Below are positions 29,554 through 39,049 of a stretch of DNA of 41,040 bases, one piece after another (positions within the stretch are counted from its first letter, which is position 1; each line of letters opens with the position of its first letter). The DNA comes from Nitrococcus sp. (GTDB lineage Bacteria; Pseudomonadota; Gammaproteobacteria; Nitrococcales; Nitrococcaceae). The notes beneath the pieces are model-generated. The model was not told where the DNA came from, did not search any database, and saw nothing but the letters and a program-made list of their open reading frames with translations. Where the stretch lies: contig JAKDMQ010000002.1 of assembly GCA_030452265.1 (NCBI GenBank), positions 1 through 41,040 on the forward strand. The letters run 5' to 3'. The translations under genes and the position numbers were made by a program.

Positions 29554-29973
29554 GCCACTGTTGAGCCATTCTTCCAGAGCTGCGAGAGGGGGTTTTCCAG
29601 CATGACGTGCGGCAGAACCAGTTCAGGCTGCATCTGGCCGTCACCTATGTCGCGACGGCGGCGGTTTCTATGGGCCATCGATAGAGTCGATGCCCGTTCG
29701 TTGCGCGCCCTGCTTTTCATCGCCCGCCGATACGCGGAAAACCCTGCGCCAGTCACCCATCGAGATCACAGTTATGGGCATCGTCGATAAACGATCCATT
29801 CGGACCCCTAATCGTGATTAGTGTAGATAGTAAGGGCTAACGAGGCTGCGCCTCAGACCGCCGAGCGTGTGACCGGCTATGGGTAGTGCCACTCCCGGGA
29901 GCAGAGGAGGTTCATCTTGCCGCCTAAACTTGATTTTTTTAGTCAAATTTTCTTGGCTCAAGTTTTCTAGGTC

Positions 29974-29999
29974 GCCGCAGGCGGGTAACCGCCTGCGGC
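29974..29999. repeat. Perfect 11-bp stem-loop, intergenic
   Basis: gccgcaggcgg-gtaa-ccgcctgcggc. Confidence 0.7.
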
Positions 30000-30067
30000 T
30001 AGCCGTTACTGGCGCTGTAGTCACAACAAGACTACAATAATACAAGAAGCCTCGGGAGAGTATAACT

Positions 30068-30334
30068 ATGCGCTTGAGTGACTGTTATGTGCGCGCTCGG
30101 ATTGACCGCGAGACCAAGGAGCGGGCAGCCGAATCGCTCGCGGCGATGGGGTTGTCGATATCGGACGCTATCCGGTTACTCATGCGGCGTGTCGCCGACG
30201 AGCGTCGCTTGCCGTTCGAGATCAAGGTGCCGAATGCGACCACACGCGAGGCGATCAGCGAACTGGAATCTGGCCATGGCCAGCGATTCGACAGCGTGGA
30301 TGGGTTGATGATCGACCTGCATGCTGACGATTGA
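30068..30334 (+). CDS. RelB/DinJ-family antitoxin
   Basis: 'VRARIDRETKERAAESLAAMGLSISDAIRLLMRRVADERRLPFEIKVPN'. Confidence 0.93.
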   Translation: MRLSDCYVRARIDRETKERAAESLAAMGLSISDAIRLLMRRVADERRLPFEIKVPNATTREAISELESGHGQRFDSVDGLMIDLHADD

Positions 30335-30602
30335 ACGCTCATCTGCGTTCAAACGCGACTACAAACGCGAAACCAAGGGCCCGCATCGGGCGGAGCTCGA
30401 TGAAGGACTGGTCCCGGTACTCCGGGCGTTGGCGGCTAATCGACCGTTGGCAGATCGATACCGTGATCATGCCCTCAAGGGAAGCTGGGCGGGTTATCGT
30501 GAATGCCACATAAAACCCGACCTGCTTTTGATCTACCGGCGATCTGATGCCAACACGCTCCGATTGGCGCGGCTTGGATCACATGGCACATTGTTTGGAT
30601 AG
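30321..30602 (+). CDS. YafQ-family (RelE superfamily) mRNA interferase toxin
   Basis: 'SSAFKRDYKRETKGPHR', 'DRYRDHALKGSWAGYRECHIKPDLLLIYRRSDANTLRLARLGSHGTLFG'; 14-nt overlap with the antitoxin. Confidence 0.93.
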   Translation: MLTIERSSAFKRDYKRETKGPHRAELDEGLVPVLRALAANRPLADRYRDHALKGSWAGYRECHIKPDLLLIYRRSDANTLRLARLGSHGTLFG

Positions 30603-31037
30603 ACGTCAGGCGGTATTGCAAGCATAAACGCCCCGTTAGCCCGCGGGTCCATGGGTGACGCACAAGCAGCAGCGGGTTGTATCGAGACATCCCCTACAAC
30701 CACCGTGACATCCGGAGTCGTATTCAGGTGGTCGCGTAACCGCAGTTTTTGCTGGTTCTTCAGGAAATGTAAGTCTGATCCCGGCTTTTCCGGATCCCGG
30801 TTTTTCCGACGGGGACGGCCGAGCAGGAAGAAGGAAGTCAGCCAACGAATGGAGAATAGTGTAACGGGTAAGTTGTCACCGTAATCCCGTAATCCCGTAA
30901 TCCCGGATTCAGCCCATGAGATCAAGCTGGTCGAGGGTTTCCGGAGGCACGGAAATAGCCCGATTAACGCCTGTGCGGCGCGCGTAGGTTGAGAGACCGA
31001 TCAGTGGCTGACCCGTTGGGACGCTCCCCCGATACAC

Positions 31038-31805
31038 CTACTCCGGCGTTACATAGGCCTGAGATAAACCGCCGTCGACCATGAAGGGTGTCGCGGTAAT
31101 GAACGATGACTCCGAACTGGCGAGAAACAGCGCCGCCTCAGCTATTTCTTCGGGCTCGGCGAAACGCCCGCCGGGAAGGTGCACCAGCCGGCGCGCCGCC
31201 TTTTGCGGATCCTTCGCAAACAATTTACGTAGCAACGGCGTGTTGACCGGGCCGGGGCATAGGGCGTTGACGCGGATGTTGTCGCGGGCGAACTGCACAC
31301 CCAGCTCCCGGCTCATGGCCAGCACGCCTCCCTTGGCGGCGGTGTAGGAAATCTGGGAAGTGGCCGCGCCCATTACCGCGACGAACGACGCCGTATTGAT
31401 GACTGAGCCACCGCCACGCTGTAACAGATACGGGATGCCGAGCTTGCAGCACAGAAACACCGACTTCAGGTTGACGTTTTGCACTCGATCCCACGCCTCG
31501 ACCGGGGTATCGAGAATCGAGCCGTCGTCGTTGGGAGAGATGCCCGCATTGTTGAACAGGATGTCGATACCGCCGAAGCGCTCCACGGCGAGTCGGTACA
31601 TGCGCTCGACGTCATCGGCGTTGCTGACATCGGCGTGCACGTAGAGGCCCCCGATCTCAGCCGCCAGCGCTTGCCCGGGAGCATCCGCGATGTCCGCCAC
31701 GCAGACCCTCGCGCCCTCCTGCGCGAAGCGCAGCGCGGAGGCCCGCCCGATCCCACCGGCGGCACCCGTGATGACCGCTACCTTGTCTTGCAGTCGCTCG
31801 GCCAT
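31038..31805 (-). CDS. SDR-family oxidoreductase
   Basis: 'VAVITGAAGGIGRASALRFAQEGARVCVADI', 'LFNNAGISP', 'YTAAKGGVLAMSRELGVQFARDNIRVNALCPGPVNT'. Confidence 0.95.
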   Translation of the reverse strand: MAERLQDKVAVITGAAGGIGRASALRFAQEGARVCVADIADAPGQALAAEIGGLYVHADVSNADDVERMYRLAVERFGGIDILFNNAGISPNDDGSILDTPVEAWDRVQNVNLKSVFLCCKLGIPYLLQRGGGSVINTASFVAVMGAATSQISYTAAKGGVLAMSRELGVQFARDNIRVNALCPGPVNTPLLRKLFAKDPQKAARRLVHLPGGRFAEPEEIAEAALFLASSESSFITATPFMVDGGLSQAYVTPE

Positions 31806-31807
31806 GT

Positions 31808-33169
31808 TCAGCTCTCCCCGGTTGCCACGAACACGTTCTTGATGTCGGTGTAGTGCTCCAGTGCGTGCGGGCCGAGCTCTCGCCCGAAGCCGGATTGCTT
31901 CATACCCCCAAACGGTGTGGGAACACGCACCGAGCTATTGGAATTGACCGAGAGCACGCCCGCCTCGATCGCGCGCGCCATGCGCAGGGCGCGGGCCCCA
32001 TCGCGGGTCCAGATCGAGCCGGACAGCCCGTAGATCGTCTCGTTGGCCAGACGCACGGCTTCGGCCTCGTCAGCGAAGGGGATCACGCAGACCACGGGAC
32101 CGAAGATCTCGTCTCTCGCCGCGCGGTCGTGGTTGGATACCGGCGCCAGCACGGTAGGCGCAAACCAGTAACCCGGCCCGGCGGGCGCCGTACCTCGGTA
32201 TGCCACGGGTGCGTCTGCCGGCACGAAGGCGGCGACCTTGCGCCGGTGATCGGCCGAGATCAACGGCCCCATGACCGTATCCGCCGCCATCGGGTCACCG
32301 ACCCTTATCGCCTTCACGGCCGGCTCCATCGCGGCCATGAAGCGCTCGAACACCGACTTTTGCACCAGCACCCGCGAGCGCGCGCAGCAATCCTGCCCCG
32401 CGTTGTCGAACACCGCTTCCGGTGCCGCCGCGGCGGCCGCCTCGATATCGGCATCCTCGAATATCACGTTGGCCGATTTACCGCCCAGTTCCAAGGTGAC
32501 CCGCTTGATCGTCTCCGCCGCCCGGCGCATGATCTCGCGCCCCACGGCGGTGGAGCCGGTAAAGGCGACTTTGGCGACGTCGGGATGCTCCACCAGGCGT
32601 CGGCCGACCACCGAGCCTGCGCCCGCGACCACGTTGATCACCCCTTCGGGCAGGCCGGCCGCGGTCGCGATGCGTTCAAATTCGAGCGCCGTCAAGGGGG
32701 TCAGTTCGGCCGGCTTCAATACCACGGTGTTGCCAGCGGCGAGCGCCGGCGCCAGTTTCCAGCTTGCGATGGTAAACGGGAAATTCCACGGCACGATGAG
32801 CGCAACGACCCCTAGCGGTTCGTGGAAGGTTATGTCGATGCCGCCGGCTACCGGGATCGTCGAGCCGAGCAGGCGCTCGCAGGCTCCGGCGTAGTAACGA
32901 AAGGTCTCGATGGCCATGCCGATTTCGGCGCGGGCGCAGGCGAGCGGCTTGCCGGTGTTGAGTGACTCGAGCTTCGCAAGCGGCTCGTGCTCGGCCGCGA
33001 TCTTCTCCGCCAGATGGCGCAGCACGCGCGTGCGCTCGGGTGGCGGCATACGCTTCCATGCCGGGAACGCGGCTTTGGCCCGCGCCACGCCCGCATCGGC
33101 ATCCTCGGCGGTTCGGGATTCGAGCTGTCGAATGACCGCCTCGTTGGCGGGGTTGATGACTTCAATCAT
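31808..33169 (-). CDS. NAD(P)-dependent aldehyde dehydrogenase (aminobutyraldehyde/betaine aldehyde type)
   Basis: 'PWNFPFTIASWKLAPALAAGNTVVLKPAELTPL', 'VTLELGGKSANVIFEDAD', Cys region 'NAGQDCCARSRVLV'; start probably 33169 (MIEVINPANE). Confidence 0.94.
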   Translation of the reverse strand: MIEVINPANEAVIRQLESRTAEDADAGVARAKAAFPAWKRMPPPERTRVLRHLAEKIAAEHEPLAKLESLNTGKPLACARAEIGMAIETFRYYAGACERLLGSTIPVAGGIDITFHEPLGVVALIVPWNFPFTIASWKLAPALAAGNTVVLKPAELTPLTALEFERIATAAGLPEGVINVVAGAGSVVGRRLVEHPDVAKVAFTGSTAVGREIMRRAAETIKRVTLELGGKSANVIFEDADIEAAAAAAPEAVFDNAGQDCCARSRVLVQKSVFERFMAAMEPAVKAIRVGDPMAADTVMGPLISADHRRKVAAFVPADAPVAYRGTAPAGPGYWFAPTVLAPVSNHDRAARDEIFGPVVCVIPFADEAEAVRLANETIYGLSGSIWTRDGARALRMARAIEAGVLSVNSNSSVRVPTPFGGMKQSGFGRELGPHALEHYTDIKNVFVATGES

Positions 33170-33218
33170 TGGATCCACCCGTACATCGCACAACATCGTA
33201 GACGCGCGGTGACGCGGA

Positions 33219-33245
33219 TGGATCCCGGCCTACGCCGGGATGACG
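33219..33245. repeat. REP element
   Basis: tggatcccggcctacgccgggatgacg. Confidence 0.75.
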
Positions 33246-33284
33246 GCAGCCGTGGCTCGCGAAGTGCGCCGCGGCTGACAGTCC

Positions 33285-34664
33285 CTACATCCGTTCGAAG
33301 CCGCGGAAATGCTCCCAGTCGGTCACGGCGGATTCGAACGCGTCGATCTCCACCTGGGCCATGTTGAGATAATGCTCGATCACGTCCTCGCCAAGCGCGG
33401 CGCGCGCCATTTCGGATTGGCCAAGCAGCGCCTGCGCCTCGTAGAGCGTACGGGGCACCCGCGGCTTGTCGGACGTATAGGCGTTGCCGGTGTAAGCCGG
33501 CTCTAGCTCCAACTCGTTGTCGATCCCGTACAGTCCGGCCGCGATCATGGCGGCAATCGCCAGATAAGGATTCGCGTCTCCGCCCGGTACCCGGTTCTCC
33601 AGGCGTAGACTCAAACCACGCCCGATCACACGTAGTGCGCAGGTGCGGTTGTCGTGGCCCCAGGCGAGCGCGGTAGGCGCGAAGCTGCCTTTAGCATAAC
33701 GCTTATAGGAGTTGATATTGGGCGCGAAGAACAAGGTCAGTTCCCGCAGGCAGGCAAGCTGGCCGGCCAGAAAGTGGCGAAACAGTTGCGATGTTCCATC
33801 ATCGTGGTCTCCCGCCATTATGGCCCGCCCGTCGCGCTCGCGCAGGCTCAAGTGGATGTGGCAGGAGTTGCCTTCGCGCTGATTGAACTTGGGCATGAAG
33901 GTGAGCGAACAACCTTCCTGGGAGGCGATTTCCTTGGCGCCATTCTTGTAGATCGAATGTTGGTCGGCGGTTTTCAGCGCCTGATCGTAAACGAAGTTGA
34001 TCTCATGCTGCCCCAGGTTGCACTCGCCCTTGGCGTCCTCTACCGCGATGCCGGCGCCGGCCATGCCTGCGCAGATGCGCGCCAGCAGGGGCTCGACGCG
34101 CGAGGTGCCCAGGATCGAGTAGTCCACGTTATACAGATTGGCGGGTTCCAGATCCCGGTAGGCGTTGCGCCATGCCTGCTCGTAGGAATCGCGGAAGACG
34201 ATGAATTCGAGCTCGGTGGCGGCAAGCGCCTGCCATCCGCGCTCGGCCAGGCGTTCGATCTGGCGGCGCAGGATCTGGCGTGGAGACACCGCCACCGGCT
34301 CGCCGTTGCCCCATTGCAGGTCGCACATGACCAGCGCGGTACCATCGAGCCAGGGAATGCGTCGCAACGTGTCGAGATCGGGCACGAATACGAAATCACC
34401 ATAGCCTCGCTCCCAGGAGCTGATGGCGTAGCCGCCAACGGTATTCATGTCCACATCCACTGCAAGCTGGTAACTGCAGCCCTCGGCATGGTGTTCCACC
34501 ACGTGCTCGAGGAAATAGGCAGCGGTGCAGCGTTTGCCTTGCAAGCGTCCCTGCATGTCGGCTATTGCGATGAGCACGGTATGCAGGCTCCCCGCGTGGG
34601 CCTCGTCGCGCAACTGCGTGAGCGTGAGCATGCCCGATCTGGCTGATGCATTTGTGTTGCCCAT
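33285..34664 (-). CDS. Glutamine synthetase-family protein (gamma-glutamylpolyamine synthetase-like)
   Basis: 'GECNLGQHEINFVYDQALKTADQHSIYKNGAKEIA', 'GNSCHIHLSL', 'RVIGRGLSLRLENRVPGGDANPYLAIAAMIAAGLYGI'; next to ALDH and SDR genes. Confidence 0.9.
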   Translation of the reverse strand: MGNTNASARSGMLTLTQLRDEAHAGSLHTVLIAIADMQGRLQGKRCTAAYFLEHVVEHHAEGCSYQLAVDVDMNTVGGYAISSWERGYGDFVFVPDLDTLRRIPWLDGTALVMCDLQWGNGEPVAVSPRQILRRQIERLAERGWQALAATELEFIVFRDSYEQAWRNAYRDLEPANLYNVDYSILGTSRVEPLLARICAGMAGAGIAVEDAKGECNLGQHEINFVYDQALKTADQHSIYKNGAKEIASQEGCSLTFMPKFNQREGNSCHIHLSLRERDGRAIMAGDHDDGTSQLFRHFLAGQLACLRELTLFFAPNINSYKRYAKGSFAPTALAWGHDNRTCALRVIGRGLSLRLENRVPGGDANPYLAIAAMIAAGLYGIDNELELEPAYTGNAYTSDKPRVPRTLYEAQALLGQSEMARAALGEDVIEHYLNMAQVEIDAFESAVTDWEHFRGFERM

Positions 34665-34684
34665 ATATACCCTCCATGCTCACT

Positions 34685-34864
34685 ATATAGGCCGCTTATT
34701 GCCATCGACGTATCGACAGCATAACCGATCGGTCCCTTGACGAGCGTGGGGACCATCAGCGCCCAGGTAAGGAGGGTGCACAAGAGCAGAGCGTTGACCG
34801 GGACGCGATTGGCTCGCCAAAACTTGTGCCATGGCTGCCGGCCGGGGACTGTGCCATAGCCCAA
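34685..34864 (-). pseudogene. Amino-acid/polyamine permease (APC-like) internal fragment
   Basis: 'GRQPWHKFWRANRVPVNALLLCTLLTWALMVPTLVKGPIGYAVDTSMAISGLY' resembles an APC loop plus TM segment, then loses similarity just before the GS-like start. Confidence 0.6.
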
Positions 34865-34936
34865 CCTATGCGGGCTTCAGTTGGCCAAGAGGGCACAGAG
34901 CAAGGAGGGTTGCGTAATCCAGTAAAGTCAGCGAGA

Positions 34937-35003
34937 TGGATCCCGGCCTGCGCCGGGGTGACGACCGTGGCCGGGGTCATGGCTCGTCATTCCGGCGTAG
35001 GCG
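34937..35003. repeat. REP pair in inverted orientation; right member overlaps the aspS stop codon
   Basis: tggatcccggcctgcgccggggtgacg (34937-34963) and cgtcattccggcgtaggcg (34985-35003). Confidence 0.7.
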
Positions 35004-36765
35004 TCTTGCGCAGGCGAATGCCAAGCTCGCGCAACGCCTCTTCCTCCACTGGTGCCGGCGCTTGCGTGAGCAAACAGTTTCCAGTCTGGGTTTTGGGAAA
35101 GGCCATGACCTCGCGGATGGAGCTCGCACCGGTCAGCAGCATGACCATCCGATCCAGCCCGAAGGCGATCCCGCCGTGGGGAGGGGCCCCGTATTCGAGG
35201 GCCTCCAGTAAGAATCCGAACTTCTCCTTCGCCTCCTTCGCGCCGATACCGAGCAGGTCGAATACCGCGTACTGCATCTCCGGACGATGGATGCGCACCG
35301 ATCCACCGCCAATCTCAGTGCCGTTGAGCACCAAGTCGTAAGCGCGGGAGAGCAACCGTTCCGGATTTTCGCGAAGCTGTGCGGGGTCGCTTGCGCGCGG
35401 CGAGGTGAACGGGTGGTGCAGCGCATAGAGGCGGCGATCGGTCTCGTCGTATTCAAACATGGGAAAGTCGACTACCCACAGCGGCCGCCAATCGGGCTCC
35501 ACCAGTCCAAGCTCGTGGCCAAGCTTGGTACGCAACGCGGCGAGCGATTCATTGACTACCTTGGCTCGATCGGCGCCAAAGAATATCAGATCGCCGGCCT
35601 TGGCCTGCGTGCGCTCGATAATCCCGCTCACGGCCGCATCCGGGAGAAACTTCAAAATCGGCGATTGCAGACCCTCGCGCCCGCGCGCTGGATCGTTCAC
35701 TTTGATGTAGGCCAGACCCTTGGCGCCATAACGGGCGACGTACGCGGTGCACTCATCGATGGCCTTGCGGCTGAGCTCGCCGCCGCCCGGCACGCGCAGT
35801 GCCGCCACGCGCCCCTTGGGATCATTGGCCGCCCCGGAGAAGACCTTGAACTCCACGCCGGCCATGAGGTCGGCGACCTCGATGAGCTCTAGCGGTATGC
35901 GCAGGTCCGGCCGGTCGATGCCGAAGCGCTGCAGCGCCTCGGCGTAGGTCATGCGCGGGAAGGGTTCCGGCAGCTCGACCGCGAGCACCTCGCGGAATAG
36001 CTCCCGAATCATGCCTTCCATGAGCCCCATAATGTCCTGTTCATCGAGAAAGGATGTCTCGATGTCGAGCTGAGTGAACTCCGGCTGCCGATCGGCACGC
36101 AGGTCCTCATCGCGGAAGCAGCGCACGATCTGGTAATAGCGATCGAGTCCCGAGATCATGAGCAGCTGCTTGAAAAGCTGCGGTGACTGCGGCAGGGCGT
36201 AGAACGCCCCCGGATGTACGCGGCTTGGCACGAGAAAGTCGCGCGCGCCCTCGGGTGTGGCCCGCGTAAGCATGGGGGTCTCGACATCCACAAAGCCGTG
36301 GTGGTCAAGATAGCGGCGCAGCACACCGACGACGCGCGCGCGTGTGCGCAACTGCTGTTGCATCGCCTGACGGCGCAGATCGATGTAGCGATACCTGAGG
36401 CGAACGTCCTCGCCGACGTCCACCTCATCGAGTTGAAACGGCGGGGTCTTGGCCCGGCTGATAATCTCTAGCTCCTCACCGAACACCTCGATCATACCGG
36501 TGTTAAGGCTCAAGTTCTCCGTCCCCTCGGGGCGCCGGCGCACTTTGCCGTGCACGCGCAGCACGTACTCGCTGCGCGCCCGATCCGCCGCCTCGAAGGC
36601 CGCCGCCACATCGGGATCGAATACCACCTGCAGCAAGCCCTCGCGATCGCGCAGATCGATGAAGATCACGCCGCCGTGATCCCGCCGTCGATGGACCCAG
36701 CCGCAGACCTCTACTTCGCTGCCGAGCAACGCCTCGGTCACCTCACCGCAGTAATGAGTTCGCAT
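34987..36765 (-). CDS. aspS: Aspartyl-tRNA synthetase
   Basis: '[51 protein letters not shown]', '[20 protein letters not shown]', '[31 protein letters not shown]'. Confidence 0.98.
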   Translation of the reverse strand: MRTHYCGEVTEALLGSEVEVCGWVHRRRDHGGVIFIDLRDREGLLQVVFDPDVAAAFEAADRARSEYVLRVHGKVRRRPEGTENLSLNTGMIEVFGEELEIISRAKTPPFQLDEVDVGEDVRLRYRYIDLRRQAMQQQLRTRARVVGVLRRYLDHHGFVDVETPMLTRATPEGARDFLVPSRVHPGAFYALPQSPQLFKQLLMISGLDRYYQIVRCFRDEDLRADRQPEFTQLDIETSFLDEQDIMGLMEGMIRELFREVLAVELPEPFPRMTYAEALQRFGIDRPDLRIPLELIEVADLMAGVEFKVFSGAANDPKGRVAALRVPGGGELSRKAIDECTAYVARYGAKGLAYIKVNDPARGREGLQSPILKFLPDAAVSGIIERTQAKAGDLIFFGADRAKVVNESLAALRTKLGHELGLVEPDWRPLWVVDFPMFEYDETDRRLYALHHPFTSPRASDPAQLRENPERLLSRAYDLVLNGTEIGGGSVRIHRPEMQYAVFDLLGIGAKEAKEKFGFLLEALEYGAPPHGGIAFGLDRMVMLLTGASSIREVMAFPKTQTGNCLLTQAPAPVEEEALRELGIRLRKTPTPE

Positions 36766-36896
36766 CCGATAAACCGCTGAATGTCCGTGCCAATGGGAGA
36801 AACCGCCTCTGCCAAGCAGGGCGGTGATGCGCAGGCAATGGTAAGAAGCCCGCTAGGGCCGCGCAAGCCGCGGCCTGCGATCGGGCGAGCAAGAAA

Positions 36897-37292
36897 TCAA
36901 GCCTCTGTGGATGCCCTGGCCGATCCCTCCGGCTTGCCGCCTGAAGTCTTGCTGGTGGCGGATTTCCCCTCGCCGGATTGTTTCTCGCCAGACTTGCCCT
37001 CGCCAGACTTGCCCTCGCCAGACTTGCCCTCGCCGGACTTGCTTTCCTGGGCCTTTGTTTCGGAGGGCTTGCTCTCGCCGCCACCCTCGCCCGCCAAGTT
37101 GCGCTTGTTATCGGTCTTGAAATCCGTCTCGTACCACCCTGCCCCCTTGAGCCGAAATATCGGTGCGGAGATCAGTTTGCGCAGCCGCGCTTGCCCACAC
37201 TTCGGGCATTCCTGCAACGGGGCCTCGCTGATCGCCTGCAGAGCCTCCAGCGTATGGCTGCAGGCATCACAAACATACTCATAGATCGGCAT
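36897..37292 (-). CDS. FmdB-family zinc-ribbon protein with a repetitive Lys/Ser/Gly/Glu tail
   Basis: 'MPIYEYVCDACSHTLEALQAISEAPLQECPKCGQARLRKLISAPIFRLKGAGWYETDF' plus '(SGEGK)n'. Confidence 0.93.
   Translation of the reverse strand: MPIYEYVCDACSHTLEALQAISEAPLQECPKCGQARLRKLISAPIFRLKGAGWYETDFKTDNKRNLAGEGGGESKPSETKAQESKSGEGKSGEGKSGEGKSGEKQSGEGKSATSKTSGGKPEGSARASTEA
36969..37043. repeat. 15-bp in-frame tandem repeat, about 5 units
   Basis: ctcgccagacttgcc repeated at 36984, 36999, 37014 with diverged flanking units 36969 and 37029. Confidence 0.9.
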
Positions 37293-37639
37293 CGTACGTT
37301 ACCCTCGCTGAACTCACCGGATGGCGATATAAGGCCCAATCCGGCCAACTACAAGTGGCCCATAATATCCAACTTCGCTGACATGCGATATGCAGAAGAT
37401 CACGGTAGCCATGAACGCTGAGTTGTTCCCGGGATCGCCGAGTTGCGCTTGGCAATCCGAAGAAGAAGCCGACTGCAAGTTGGCGATCCCAGAGGAATAC
37501 ACTGACAGCGAAGCTGGCGGGCTTGTTGAGGAAACTGCACCGCTCGGAGTTGGGCGTAATGGGATGAGTTTAGGGGCCCTGCGGTAAGAAAATGAGCGGC
37601 AGGCATGGCCATACCGCTCGGGGAAGATTTGGTAACGCT

Positions 37640-38287
37640 CTAGAGAGTTGGAACCCGAGTCAGTGTCGACAAGCGCTGTGTCAACATTTGGTTGCGTGTC
37701 ATTTCGCTAAAGCCGGTGTGGTTCAAGAAGTCGACGCGCACGGTGGCCCGCACCGCGATATCGCGGTTGTTGGCTGCACTCAATACCGTGCTACTGAATC
37801 CTTGTTTAGTAATCAAATGAAAGGCTTCAGTGAGCCCGTTGGCATCGTTGAGCACCAGCCGGCCGCGGATCTGGTCGCGCAGACCACTGACGTCGATTTG
37901 CGGAGCGGCGCCTGCTACGCCGGCACGCCCCCGCGCGTTGGCAGCACTCTGAGCCAGTTGCTTGGTCATGGTCGAGCTGACGATGCCGGCCTCGGTGAAC
38001 TTAAAGCTCGTCACCAATTTTAAGCCATCGACCTGTGTGAGCATTTCGACTCCGAACTTCAGCCGCATGCCCGCAAGATCAAAGCCGCCCCGCAGCTTTG
38101 CCATCTCGTCACGGCTGATAGCCGAAAATGGCGCGAAGACATCGACGCCCTCAGGTGCTGGGCCAGGCTGCGTGCTCGTGGCGGGGGCCGTTAATGGCAG
38201 CGCCAGCAGCATGCCCAATGCCAACCCCTGGATTTGTTTAGGCATGAGCCGTTTACTGCCCGTGCCAGAACGAATGATTGTTCTCAT
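37640..38287 (-). CDS. Secreted protein of unknown function with N-terminal 'RDEMAKLRGG' motif; C39-associated operon
   Basis: Signal peptide 'LALGMLLALPLTAPATS'; 'AISRDEMAKLRGGFDLAGMRLKFGVEMLTQVDGLKLVTSFKF'; starts 4 nt after the C39 gene stop codon (tag-cacg-ATG). Confidence 0.85.
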   Translation of the reverse strand: MRTIIRSGTGSKRLMPKQIQGLALGMLLALPLTAPATSTQPGPAPEGVDVFAPFSAISRDEMAKLRGGFDLAGMRLKFGVEMLTQVDGLKLVTSFKFTEAGIVSSTMTKQLAQSAANARGRAGVAGAAPQIDVSGLRDQIRGRLVLNDANGLTEAFHLITKQGFSSTVLSAANNRDIAVRATVRVDFLNHTGFSEMTRNQMLTQRLSTLTRVPTL

Positions 38288-38291
38288 CGTG

Positions 38292-39041
38292 CTATCTCCC
38301 GAACTCGTTACGCCCGGGCAGGCTGAGAACAAACATGCTGAGCCCGGTACGATTGATCCCTTGCGCGAGCGGCGCCGGGGGGCGCACGCTCCAGTCCTCG
38401 ATGGTGTTGAAATGCGCGCGTGCCGTGGCAATCTGCGCGCGTGCGGCCAAAATCTCACCGTTCCAGATCTGCTCGAAGAGCGAGCGCGGCACGACCGTGG
38501 TGCCCGCGGCCGGATCACCCACTACTACCTCGGTCGCCGTGACGCCCTTGATAACAATGAAGTGCCTGTAACCCTTGGTACTGACCAAGGCGATGGCGGG
38601 TACGCCGATCTTCTTCAGCCCGTCCAACGTCAAGCGAAAGCCGCCGGAGTGCAAACCCCGGCTGTCGAGATAGCGCTTCATGTCCAGCATGGAGAAGCCT
38701 TGGGAGCGAATTTTCTGCTGATTGCCGTGCTGAAACATGGCCCGGAAGACCTCGGCTTCAGTCGTAGGCATGGCGTAGTGGTACGTTAGCAGCGTGGCGA
38801 CGGCGGCCGAGCCGCAACTGAAGTCGTATTGCTGATGGATGGTCGTCTCCCACTTGGCCTGCTTGAGGCTCGTGGCGGACATAAAGAAGGAGTGGCCAAA
38901 GCCGGGAATCCCAAGATTGGCCGCCTGCGCCGTCGCTGTAAGCAGGATGCTAATCAGGCCAGCTATAAGCAGCCGAGCCGTCAGGGCGCGCGCTCGCACC
39001 CGTCGTGGTGATAGGAGATGGCTGTGGTCCTTGACGTCCAT
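38292..39041 (-). CDS. Standalone, signal-peptide-bearing C39-family peptidase (FapD-like)
   Basis: 'QQYDFSCGSAAVATLLTYHY' (Q/C), 'YRHFIVIKGV' (H), 'VVGDPAAGT' (D); signal-like 'LLIAGLISILLTATAQA'; no ABC transporter domains. ATG 39041 preferred over TTG 39053. Confidence 0.92.
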   Translation of the reverse strand: MDVKDHSHLLSPRRVRARALTARLLIAGLISILLTATAQAANLGIPGFGHSFFMSATSLKQAKWETTIHQQYDFSCGSAAVATLLTYHYAMPTTEAEVFRAMFQHGNQQKIRSQGFSMLDMKRYLDSRGLHSGGFRLTLDGLKKIGVPAIALVSTKGYRHFIVIKGVTATEVVVGDPAAGTTVVPRSLFEQIWNGEILAARAQIATARAHFNTIEDWSVRPPAPLAQGINRTGLSMFVLSLPGRNEFGR

Positions 39042-39049
39042 GTTACGTC

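Noticed and set aside
29974-29999. Perfect hairpin considered as a rho-independent terminator
   Set aside because: No T-tract directly following on either strand; listed only as a stem-loop
30880-30903. Three 8-bp tandem units cgtaatcc
   Set aside because: Too short and simple to support a function; could be slippage
31853-32815. 320 aa plus-strand ORF (also 33654..34646, 330 aa)
   Set aside because: Antisense to the aldehyde dehydrogenase and the GS-like gene respectively; low-quality shadow translations
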